Assembly (NCBI GenBank): GCA_016934265.1
Contig: JAFGTF010000044.1
Span: 1-41,961, forward strand
Source of the DNA: Spirochaetota bacterium
GTDB taxonomy: Bacteria > Spirochaetota > B62-G9 > DRHN01
Length of the DNA stretch: 41,961 nucleotides
Direction: 5' to 3'
Shown here: piece after piece, positions 1-6,877 of the stretch
How positions within the stretch are numbered: position 1 is the first letter of the stretch
How the letters are laid out: each line of letters opens with the position of its first letter
Translations under genes and position numbers: made by a program
The notes under the pieces: model-generated
Database searches by the model: none
What the model was told of the DNA's origin: nothing
Seen by the model: only the letters and a program-made list of their open reading frames with translations

Positions 1-7
1 ACTCCTG

Positions 8-29
8 ATAATCTTACTGATAAGATTAT
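8..29. repeat. Perfect 9-bp inverted repeat (hairpin)
   Basis: The arms ATAATCTTA (8-16) and TAAGATTAT (21-29) are exact reverse complements around the loop CTGA. No T-tract follows on the plus strand, so it is not an obvious plus-strand terminator. It could be an operator or the edge of a feature lying left of the window. Confidence 0.5.
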
Positions 30-76
30 AACATGCGGCAGATGGATCCGGCAATCCGTTTTTGAATAGTCGAAAA

Positions 77-111
77 GGGGACACAAACCTTCGGGACACG
101 GAAAAAGGGGA
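77..111. repeat. REP-like 35-bp repeat, copy 1
   Basis: This G/A-rich sequence of GGGGACA and CGGGACA blocks matches 2788-2822 at 31 of 35 positions. Short repeats of this GGGGACA type are commonly intergenic in some bacterial genomes and are sometimes tied to REP-associated Y1 transposases; that link is recalled, not tested. No transposase gene is visible here. It lies 77 bp from the SDR 3'-end fragment at 185-249, as copy 2 lies 114 bp from the intact SDR gene end. Confidence 0.6.
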
Positions 112-184
112 CGCCTCACATTGTGAAGTAATCCTGTCCGGTTTTTATAAAGCCGACAGCCAATCGCCGACAGCTATCAGCCGA

Positions 185-249
185 TCAAATCGAATAGCTC
201 GAAAAGCCGCCGTCGATCGGTACCACGATCCCGGTCACGAATTTCGAGG
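185..249 (-). pseudogene. Displaced 3'-end fragment of the UxuB-like SDR gene
   Basis: Positions 189-249 match 2937-2997, the 3' end of the SDR gene, at 60 of 61 bases in the same orientation. Read on the minus strand it encodes the same C-terminal residues (KFVTGIVVPIDGGFSSYSI) and ends in its own TGA stop at 187-185. The single difference (203 against 2951) is a silent TTT/TTC change in a Phe codon. No start or upstream coding part is present: homology stops at 250. It is therefore a gene tail, not a gene. Its position on the far side of the TetR-ABC segment resembles the displaced gene end left when an element integrates into a gene's 3' end. Confidence 0.75.
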
Positions 250-348
250 ATACACGTCTTTACATAATTTGTGAAAAGGCTAGCAGAGCAGATCAAAAAG
301 ATACAAATTCGATATAACCGGTATATTGTCCACATAATTAATTTACTC

Positions 349-377
349 TTGACATTGAATTATTCGAATGGTATATA
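349..377 (+). promoter_or_regulatory. Sigma-70-like promoter of the TetR-ABC operon
   Basis: TTGACA (349-354) and TATATA (372-377) are separated by 17 bp. The spacer holds the perfect palindrome ATTCGAAT (362-369), a possible site for the TetR regulator encoded just downstream. The predicted transcript start falls only a few bases before the ATG at 388, so the message would be nearly leaderless. Confidence 0.65.
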
Positions 378-387
378 TTTGCTATGA

Positions 388-1065
388 ATGAATTATAAAA
401 ATATTCATACACAGGATGAGGCTGTGGGGAGACCTTTTAACGAGAAAGAGAAAGAGGCGATCAAAAAAGCCTTGCTGAAAAAAGGAAAAGCACTCTTTTC
501 GAGAAGCGGGCTTAAGAAAACGTCCGTGGGAGAATTGACACAGGCGGCGGGTATCGCACAGGGATCTTTATACGCCTTTTTCGATTCCAAGGAGGAGTTA
601 TACTTCGAGATTCTCGAGGCGGAGGAAAAACGGATCAGCGCCGTTGTTGAAAAAGATCTTTATTCAATAGAAATGACACGGAGCGGATTTAAACGTTTCC
701 TGACCCGGACCGTTGCCCTTATCACAGAAAACCCCATTGTAGCAAAAATGTTCGATGATGATGAGTACCGGATCCTGATATCGAAGATCCCTGAGGATAA
801 ATTCCGTAAGCACCTGCATGAGGAATATACGTTTACGAAAAGGCTGGTCGGCATGTTTCAGGAACGGCAGCATATGAAAAAAATCAAGCCCGAAATTCTG
901 TCGGGGCTCCTTTACGCCATGTTCCTGCTGCAGCTTCACCGGAATGAGATGGGTGGTAAGGTTTTCCCGGAACTGTTCGAGTTCCTGATCGACATGATTT
1001 CGGATACCCTTATCAACAAAGGGAAAAGGAATCTTGATGAAGCGGGGGAGAAATATTCGCAATGA
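388..1065 (+). CDS. TetR/AcrR-family transcriptional regulator
   Basis: This 225-residue protein is a probable dimeric DNA-binding repressor. Its N-terminal helix-turn-helix lies at about residues 40-70 (TSVGELTQAAGIAQGSLYAF followed by FDSKEELYFEIL), the classic TetR arrangement. The C-terminal two thirds are a variable ligand-binding helical domain. The stop overlaps the start of the ABC ATPase gene (ATGA at 1062-1065), so the three genes are probably one operon and the regulator probably controls the exporter and itself. The palindrome inside the upstream promoter spacer is a candidate operator. The ATG at 388 has no clear Shine-Dalgarno sequence. An in-frame GTG at 424, behind a weak GGATGAG, would remove 12 residues and leave the HTH intact. 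The ligand is unknown. Confidence 0.85.
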   Translation: MNYKNIHTQDEAVGRPFNEKEKEAIKKALLKKGKALFSRSGLKKTSVGELTQAAGIAQGSLYAFFDSKEELYFEILEAEEKRISAVVEKDLYSIEMTRSGFKRFLTRTVALITENPIVAKMFDDDEYRILISKIPEDKFRKHLHEEYTFTKRLVGMFQERQHMKKIKPEILSGLLYAMFLLQLHRNEMGGKVFPELFEFLIDMISDTLINKGKRNLDEAGEKYSQ

Positions 1066-1976
1066 TCCGGGAAACATCCATTATGGAGTTACGGGGCCTG
1101 ACGAAGTATTATCGCTCGTCTCCAGGAATAATGGACGTCAATCTTGAAATTAAGGAGGGTGAAATCTTCGGGTTTCTCGGACCGAACGGAGCGGGAAAGA
1201 CCACCACCATTCGCCTGATAATCGGTTTAATAAAGCCGACGAAAGGAGAGATATCGGTTTTCGGAAAAAGCGGCACCACGAACCATCGGGAGATCATACG
1301 GAATATCGGGTACATACCCGGGGATATCGGGCTATACACGGAACTGTCCGGGAACGAGTACCTGTATCATCTTCTGAAGCTTCGAACCGGGAAGAGCTAC
1401 GGGAACTATAATGAAAACCTCGTGAGCTTGCAGTCGAGATTCAATATCCGGTTCGATAAAAAAATCAAAACCTACTCAAAGGGAATGAGGCAGATCGTCG
1501 GGATCATTCAGGCGTTCATGCATAACCCCAGGCTCGTAATCCTCGATGAACCCACATCGGGGCTGGACCCTTTCATGCAGGAGGAGTTCTTCGATCTGAT
1601 ACTGCAGGAAAAGGAGAACGGGAAGACCGTCTTTCTGTCGTCTCATATCTTGAGTGAGACCGAAAAGGTTTGCGACCGGGTGGGTATACTAAAAAAGGGT
1701 AGATTGATTCATGTCGAGAAGATGTCGAGGTACCGAAAAATGGCCGGGAAGAACGTGAAGATCGAGACTCCTGAACCGCCGGAAAGAACCGTTGAAAAGC
1801 TGGGCGGTATTGTCGAGTCCCGGGATTGTAAAATCAAGAACGGGCGGATCGAGTTTTACTATAACGGCGACATGCAAGAACTGATCGGTGCGCTCGCGCA
1901 AATGCAGATAAGGGATTTTGTCTGCGAAACCCCCCGCATCGAAGATCTGTTTTTCAGATATTATGAGGAAGAGTAG
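1062..1976 (+). CDS. ABC-2 type exporter, ATP-binding protein
   Basis: This 304-residue ATPase belongs to the drug/lipid-export (CcmA/NatA-like) ABC class. It has Walker A GPNGAGKTT near residue 41, a signature region YSKGMRQ with the variant K-G-M seen in this class, Walker B LVILDEPTSGLDP, and an H-loop SSHILSETEKVCDRV. A C-terminal extension of about 80 residues follows the nucleotide-binding domain, as is usual in this subfamily. The ATG at 1062 overlaps the regulator stop; an internal ATG at 1083 would also leave the domain complete. It should pair with the membrane protein that begins one base after its stop. The substrate is not deducible. Export of a toxic compound, with derepression by TetR, is the usual role of such sets. 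Confidence 0.88.
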   Translation: MIRETSIMELRGLTKYYRSSPGIMDVNLEIKEGEIFGFLGPNGAGKTTTIRLIIGLIKPTKGEISVFGKSGTTNHREIIRNIGYIPGDIGLYTELSGNEYLYHLLKLRTGKSYGNYNENLVSLQSRFNIRFDKKIKTYSKGMRQIVGIIQAFMHNPRLVILDEPTSGLDPFMQEEFFDLILQEKENGKTVFLSSHILSETEKVCDRVGILKKGRLIHVEKMSRYRKMAGKNVKIETPEPPERTVEKLGGIVESRDCKIKNGRIEFYYNGDMQELIGALAQMQIRDFVCETPRIEDLFFRYYEEE

Positions 1977-1977
1977 A

Positions 1978-2781
1978 ATGACGATCGGAGAGCTGACGTT
2001 CAGTTTTTTAAAACGGAACTGGAAGGTATCCTTCGTCGTTACGGCGGGTATGGCGCTCATTACCGTGCTTCTGGTATCCATGTTTCCGGACATGCCGTCT
2101 GAGAATGCCCTGGCGGTTGCAGACAGCTGGCCCCGGATTATGAAAGACCTTTTCGGCGACCCGCTTTACAGTTTCACCGATATTTACGGGTGGCTGTACC
2201 TTCAGGTCTTTCATATTACCTACTGGATCGCTTATGGAGTACTCGCCTCCATCCTTGCAGCTTCCATTGTTGCGAAAGAGATTGAGGGAAACACCATCGA
2301 TATCCTGCTTTCGTATCCGATCACCCGCAGCGGATTGATATTCGGCAGGATGATCGCGGTGATCATGATAGTGTCGGCGGCGACCGTCTTCACGCTACTC
2401 GTTTGCATACTGGGAATTGTGATAGCCGGTTTTCCAATATACCTCAAACTGCTTGTGCCGGTATTCTTGGTGGGGCTTGTAATATCTTTGGTCTTTGCCT
2501 CACTCTCATTGTTCATATCGGTATGTACGTCCCGGCAAACGCTTTCCGTATTTTTCACTTTAGGGATTATAGGCTTTTTCTTCATCTATGAAGAAGTCCT
2601 GGCGAAACTGTATCGTTTCCTGGACACGGTTTCTTTTCTGAATCCGTTCCACTACTATAAACCGGAATCCATTCTCATTCGTCATTCATTCTCGATTGTG
2701 AATACCTTCGTACTGCTCCTGTTCTTTCTGATATTTTTAATCGGATCGTTACTATACTTTGAAAGAAAAGATATAATCTAA
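1978..2781 (+). CDS. ABC-2 type exporter, membrane permease
   Basis: This 267-residue protein has about six hydrophobic segments, with a typical ABC-2 start (a cytoplasmic N-terminus, a first TM near residues 20-38, then a large loop). The longer reading frame upstream overlaps the ATPase gene. I chose the ATG at 1978 because it follows the ATPase stop directly and has GAGGAAGAG just upstream. It includes the conserved IVAKEIEGNTIDILLSYPITR stretch, whose core EIEGNTIDILLSYP is typical of ABC-2 permeases acting with CcmA-like ATPases. It is the last gene of the TetR-ABC operon, and an REP-like repeat follows. Confidence 0.85.
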   Translation: MTIGELTFSFLKRNWKVSFVVTAGMALITVLLVSMFPDMPSENALAVADSWPRIMKDLFGDPLYSFTDIYGWLYLQVFHITYWIAYGVLASILAASIVAKEIEGNTIDILLSYPITRSGLIFGRMIAVIMIVSAATVFTLLVCILGIVIAGFPIYLKLLVPVFLVGLVISLVFASLSLFISVCTSRQTLSVFFTLGIIGFFFIYEEVLAKLYRFLDTVSFLNPFHYYKPESILIRHSFSIVNTFVLLLFFLIFLIGSLLYFERKDII

Positions 2782-2787
2782 ACCATT

Positions 2788-2822
2788 GGGGACATAAACA
2801 TTCGGGACAAAGAAAAAGGGGA
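2788..2822. repeat. REP-like 35-bp repeat, copy 2
   Basis: This copy matches 77-111 at 31 of 35 positions. A further GGGGACAGCGCCCTATTTTT stretch (2839-2858) of the same repeat style follows. It lies between the exporter permease stop and the convergent SDR stop. Confidence 0.6.
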
Positions 2823-2932
2823 AACATTTGGAATAAATGGGGACAGCGCCCTATTTTTAGAAATGAAGAGGCACATTTTTTAATTAAAATATTTGTAAAT
2901 AATTATGATGCTCTTTTAATTATTTACGCTAT

Positions 2933-3817
2933 TTATATCGAATAGCTCGAGAAGCCGCCGTCGATCGGTACCACGATCCCGGTCACGAATTTCGAGGCCT
3001 CGGAGAGGAGCCATACCACGGTGCCGACGAGCTCCTCGGGCTCGCCGTAGCGACCCATCGGGGTGTGGGCGATGACCTTCTTCGCACGCGGCGTATATTC
3101 CCCCGTTTCCTGGTCGATATGGAGGAAGCGGAGCTGCTCGGTCATGAAGAAGCCGGGCGCGAGCGCGTTCACCCGCACCCCCGTATGCGAGAAGTGGACG
3201 GCGAGCCAGCGGGTGAAGTTCGCTACGGCTGCTTTAGCAGCTGAGTACGCGGCCACCTTGGTGAGCGGTGCGAGGGCGGCCATGGAGGAGACGTTTACCA
3301 CTGCCCCCTTGCCCTTTTCGACCATGCCTCGGGAGAACACCTTTGTGGGAAGAAACGTGCCGATGAAGTTGAGGTTGAACACGAAGCCGAACCCCTCGAG
3401 GTCCATGTCGAAGAAGGTCTTGATCTCTTTCTTGTCGAGGTCGGCGACATTAATGTCGGCGACCTTCAGGTCGCCGGGCTCCAAGAACTCGTTCTCTGCG
3501 GTTCCCCTCGGGTCGTTTCCCCCGGCGCCGTTTATGAGAAAGTCCGGCGTACCCCAGAGTGTGCATATCTCGTCGTAGGCTTTTTGAATGGAGGACTCGT
3601 CTAAAACGTTGCAAGAGAACGCCCGGGCGGTGCCGCCTTCGTCCGTTATGGCCTTTTCCTGCTTCCGCGCGTTATCAAGATTCAGGTCTAAGATCGCGAC
3701 CTTCACGCCGAGCTCCCCGAGGCCACGGGCCATGGTGCCGCAGAGAGCGCCCCCACCGCCGGTGATTGCCGCGACTTTGCCTTTCAGATCGAACTGCTTC
3801 ATGACGTCCTGTTTCAT
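2933..3817 (-). CDS. SDR oxidoreductase, D-mannonate/D-fructuronate reductase type
   Basis: This 294-residue short-chain dehydrogenase has the cofactor loop TGGGGALCG (residues 19-27), an NGAGG motif in place of NNAG, and catalytic Ser and YSAAK (Tyr-x3-Lys). The roughly 30-residue insertion after NGAGG, the LNFIGTFLPTKVF stretch and the ending VPIDGGFSSYS match my memory of the SDR-type mannonate oxidoreductases that reduce D-fructuronate to D-mannonate with NAD(P)H. The start at 3817 has AAGGAG six bases upstream; an internal Met6 does not. It is the third gene of the MFS-kinase-SDR operon, 57 bp after the kinase. A copy of its last 61 bp sits at 189-249. A uronate or related keto-sugar acid substrate is inferred, not proven. 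Confidence 0.82.
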   Translation of the reverse strand: MKQDVMKQFDLKGKVAAITGGGGALCGTMARGLGELGVKVAILDLNLDNARKQEKAITDEGGTARAFSCNVLDESSIQKAYDEICTLWGTPDFLINGAGGNDPRGTAENEFLEPGDLKVADINVADLDKKEIKTFFDMDLEGFGFVFNLNFIGTFLPTKVFSRGMVEKGKGAVVNVSSMAALAPLTKVAAYSAAKAAVANFTRWLAVHFSHTGVRVNALAPGFFMTEQLRFLHIDQETGEYTPRAKKVIAHTPMGRYGEPEELVGTVVWLLSEASKFVTGIVVPIDGGFSSYSI

Positions 3818-3874
3818 CGGTCTCTCCTTCTATAGTTCAGGTGTAATTTTCCTTGATTCTACACTCCTATCTGT

Positions 3875-5380
3875 TTACATATCGAGGCGGAGACCCTTCA
3901 CGCGCTCACGGAGGCCGAGGTACGTAATGTACGAGTCCTCGTACGCAGCCTTTTTTTTCGGGTCCGGCTCGAACCCCCGTCCGGTTCCCGTAATCTCCTC
4001 GAGGTCGCCCATGCCCCCGTACACCCCGGTCCCGATGCCGGCGAGAAGCGCCGCTCCGAGGCAGCCCGCCTCGGTAACGTTTGCCGTTTCGACCGGGAGG
4101 CCGGTTATGTCTGCGGCAAGCTGCATCCATCGGACGGACTTCGATCCCCCGCCGGTCGCGCGGAGCGTTTCTATCGGTATGCCGGCTTCTCGCATGCGTT
4201 CTATGTTGAGGCGGATTTCATAGCAGATCCCGTCCATGACCCCCTTCACAATCTCGGCGTTGTCCGTGTCGAGTGAGAGGCCGAACACGCTCCCCCGCTG
4301 CGCGAGGTCGAGCCACGGCGTGCCCGTGCCGGTGAAGTAGGGGAGCACGAATACCGACGAAGGCCTGTCGGGCGTTTGTGCGATCATGGTCTCGTACGGA
4401 TCGAGCCCCTTTTTTGCCGCCTCTTTCACCTCACAGCCTGCCAGGGTGTCCCGGTACCAGCGGAGCACCGCACCGGCGGTGGTGAGATAGCCGAATGTCA
4501 TATAGAGCCCCTCGATCACATGGAAGCTGCATCCGTAGTTGCCGGACAAAAGTGCGTCGTTCGTATTGCGCGTGTTGTACACCGCAGTGACCGCGCCGAG
4601 GGTGCCGAGCCCGAGCGCCGCGGTATCTTTCAGAAACACCCCGGCTCCGAGCGCGCAGCAAGCCTGGTCGAATCCGCCGGCAACGACCTTCACCCCCTTG
4701 TCGAGCCCTAAAAGTTCCGAAGCGCCCGAATCCGTCTCGCCGACAACGGCGTGGGACGCGCAAAGCGGATGGAATTGCGACTCGTCCAGCCCGCACAGAC
4801 GGAAGAGCTCACCGGCGTAGCGTTTATTCGCAATATCCATGAGCATCGTGTGTGAGGCGAGGGAGAGGTCCATGCACGGGTCGAGTCCCAGCTTCCCGTG
4901 CACGATCTCCTGCCAGCCGGTGAAGCGGACGGTGCGGTCGAAAAGGTCGGGCATCTTCTCCTTGAACCAGAGCACCTTGGGTATCGTACAGTAAGCGTGA
5001 AGCGGCATGCCGGTGAGGTCGAAGATCCTTCGCCTCGGCATGAGCTTCCCGACCCGTATTGCCTGCGCAGCCGCCCGGCCGTCCGCAGCGCCCACGACCG
5101 TGTTGTAGAGCGGGTTGCCGTCCTGGTCGGTCGGGGTGACGGAGTCGCCGAGCGTGGATATGCCCATGGCACGCACCAGGTCTTTTCGCGCCCCCTCCGA
5201 AGCACCGCGGACCACCCGACAGAGCGCATCCCACACCCTTTCAGGGTCGATCTCGCAAAATCCGTCCCGAGGCACCAGGAGGGGGTATTCCTCGTAGCAC
5301 GCGGAGAGCGTTCTTCCGGTTTCAGAGAATACGACCGCTTTGCAGCCCGCGGTCCCGATGTCGACTCCCAATAGGCTCAT
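3875..5380 (-). CDS. FGGY-family carbohydrate kinase (xylulokinase-like)
   Basis: This 501-residue kinase has the expected two-domain FGGY length. The N-terminus LGVDIGTAGCKAVVF is the first phosphate-binding motif. GGFDQACCALGAG carries the probable catalytic base Asp238 (xylulokinases usually read G-x-D-N or G-x-D-Q here). The C-terminal signature region RATGGGSKSVRWMQLAADIT is followed by EAGCLGAALLAGIGTGVY. It should transfer phosphate from ATP to a ketose, polyol or sugar acid; the exact substrate cannot be read from sequence, since FGGY members act on xylulose, ribulose, gluconate, glycerol and erythritol. A purine-rich GGGGGAGAT precedes the ATG. It lies 45 bp after the MFS gene and 57 bp before the SDR, which supports a single uptake-phosphorylation-oxidoreduction unit. 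Confidence 0.87.
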   Translation of the reverse strand: MSLLGVDIGTAGCKAVVFSETGRTLSACYEEYPLLVPRDGFCEIDPERVWDALCRVVRGASEGARKDLVRAMGISTLGDSVTPTDQDGNPLYNTVVGAADGRAAAQAIRVGKLMPRRRIFDLTGMPLHAYCTIPKVLWFKEKMPDLFDRTVRFTGWQEIVHGKLGLDPCMDLSLASHTMLMDIANKRYAGELFRLCGLDESQFHPLCASHAVVGETDSGASELLGLDKGVKVVAGGFDQACCALGAGVFLKDTAALGLGTLGAVTAVYNTRNTNDALLSGNYGCSFHVIEGLYMTFGYLTTAGAVLRWYRDTLAGCEVKEAAKKGLDPYETMIAQTPDRPSSVFVLPYFTGTGTPWLDLAQRGSVFGLSLDTDNAEIVKGVMDGICYEIRLNIERMREAGIPIETLRATGGGSKSVRWMQLAADITGLPVETANVTEAGCLGAALLAGIGTGVYGGMGDLEEITGTGRGFEPDPKKKAAYEDSYITYLGLRERVKGLRLDM

Positions 5381-5425
5381 GCCCGTATCTCCCCCGGAAA
5401 TAGTAGCACCGACGCGAGGCGGGTT

Positions 5426-6619
5426 TCAACCTTTTTTGGTGGCTCCCGTACTACCTAAACTGGACGCCGTCTGGGCCCGCCCTTTTCCGGATATCCGCAG
5501 TAAGAGGAAAAAGACCGCTATAAAGAGGGCGGGTATGAAAACGAACCCCGCTTTCAGCCCGAAGCCGTCGCCGACTACGCCCATGAGCCAGGGGAACAGG
5601 GCGAACCCTCCCATACCGGACGAGATGAGGAGGATGAAGAGCGAGGTTGTGTCCACGGCGAGCGAATCGTCCGCGATCGCGAGTATGGAGGGCCAGAAAC
5701 CTGCAGTGCAGAGGCCGGAGACCGCGAGGAGGCAGAGGGATAAGCCGAGGGTCTTAGAGCGTATGAGGAGCACGCTCGAAGCCAGGCCGCAGAGCGAGGC
5801 GATGACGAGGATCTTCCCGATGGGGAAGCGGATGGAAAGGCGCGCGGTTCCGAGCCTCCCGAGGGCCATCGCGCCGCCGAATATCGCGGTGCCGAACGCC
5901 CACAGCCTGGGGAGCTCGGAGTAGTAGCGCTGGATGTAGCTCGCGGTCCAAAAGGTAAGTCCCCCCTCGAGCCCGGTCGCGACGAAGATGGCGAGCGCGA
6001 ACAAGAAGAAGCGGGGGGTACGCAGTATTTCGACGAACGCGCGGCCGGTGTGAGGGGTGTCGGGCATATCGGGAAACCGGGCGCACTGCAGAAGGAGGCC
6101 GATAAAGAGCGTGCCGCACGCGCTTATTAAGTAACATATACGCCACGACACGGACGCCTGGAGCAGCTCACCGAAGAGGAGGACCGAGACGCATACGCCG
6201 ATCGAGAAGAATGCGTGGGCTCTGTTGAGGTGCCGCTCGGTGTTCTCGGGATAAAGCGCCGCGACCATCGGGTTGATGAGCGCCTCCACCAGCCCCGTTC
6301 CTGCGCCGAGCAGCGCGATGGAGCAGAGGATGAGCCGGTACGATCCGGACAGGCCGGTGAACAAGAGGCCCGCGGACATGAGGTAGAGGCCGCCGGTTAT
6401 GAGGAACTTCCGCGAGACCCTCCGCACGAACAGTCCCGTAAGGAGGATGGCGGAAACGATGGCGAGGTTTCTCGCCGCTTCGATCGCGCCGCGCTGCGAG
6501 AGGCTGATGGAGAGCTCCCCGCCGATGTGGACGATGCATATGGGCGTGACGATGGAGCTCAATGCGAGTACAAAGAACGTTCCTGGTGTTCCGAAATAGA
6601 GTAGGCGTTTTCTGTCCAT
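5426..6619 (-). CDS. MFS transporter, probable sugar or sugar-acid permease
   Basis: This 397-residue protein has about 12 hydrophobic segments split by a central loop near residues 185-200, the Major Facilitator layout. An LFVRRVSRKF loop between TM2 and TM3 corresponds to the family's basic motif. The stretch LNRAHAFFSIGV resembles the LH-x-FF-x-G segment also present in the two MFS proteins at 33038 and 34338, which hints at one sugar-type MFS subgroup for all three. It is the first gene of the minus-strand operon with the kinase and SDR, and is divergent from GRE1. The ATG at 6619 has only a weak Shine-Dalgarno sequence. Confidence 0.82.
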   Translation of the reverse strand: MDRKRLLYFGTPGTFFVLALSSIVTPICIVHIGGELSISLSQRGAIEAARNLAIVSAILLTGLFVRRVSRKFLITGGLYLMSAGLLFTGLSGSYRLILCSIALLGAGTGLVEALINPMVAALYPENTERHLNRAHAFFSIGVCVSVLLFGELLQASVSWRICYLISACGTLFIGLLLQCARFPDMPDTPHTGRAFVEILRTPRFFLFALAIFVATGLEGGLTFWTASYIQRYYSELPRLWAFGTAIFGGAMALGRLGTARLSIRFPIGKILVIASLCGLASSVLLIRSKTLGLSLCLLAVSGLCTAGFWPSILAIADDSLAVDTTSLFILLISSGMGGFALFPWLMGVVGDGFGLKAGFVFIPALFIAVFFLLLRISGKGRAQTASSLGSTGATKKG

Positions 6620-6653
6620 CAGCTTTTAGTTCGTTTTCGTGTAGGTATATATT

Positions 6654-6672
6654 CGGCATGAAACGCATGCCG
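6654..6672. promoter_or_regulatory. Inverted repeat in the divergent promoter region (candidate operator)
   Basis: CGGCATG (6654-6660) and CATGCCG (6666-6672) are exact reverse complements around a 5-bp loop. On the minus strand the repeat exactly fills a 19-bp gap between a TTGACG (6678-6673) and an AATATA (6653-6648), upstream of the MFS-kinase-SDR operon. A palindrome inside an over-long spacer recalls MerR-type operators, but no MerR gene is in the window. Confidence 0.45.
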
Positions 6673-6723
6673 CGTCAAACTGTTTGTGCACGGCGGATCC
6701 TGTTTTGCGGTTTAGGGATGTCC

Positions 6724-6751
6724 TTGACTATCAGGAGCCGCTCGATATATT
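6724..6751 (+). promoter_or_regulatory. Candidate sigma-70-like promoter for GRE1
   Basis: TTGACT (6724-6729) and TATATT (6746-6751) are 16 bp apart. They lie about 125 bp upstream of the GRE1 start, in the 258-bp intergenic region shared with the divergent MFS operon. Confidence 0.5.
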
Positions 6752-6877
6752 TAGATATCACAATCCGAGGCGCGGATTCAGGTAAGAAAGAGGGCACGGG
6801 ATCCGAGAACGGCGGCCGAAGGGGCGGGCCGAACGGGTCATCGTCCTTCGCAGTACAGGTACGCGGAGAAAGATACC

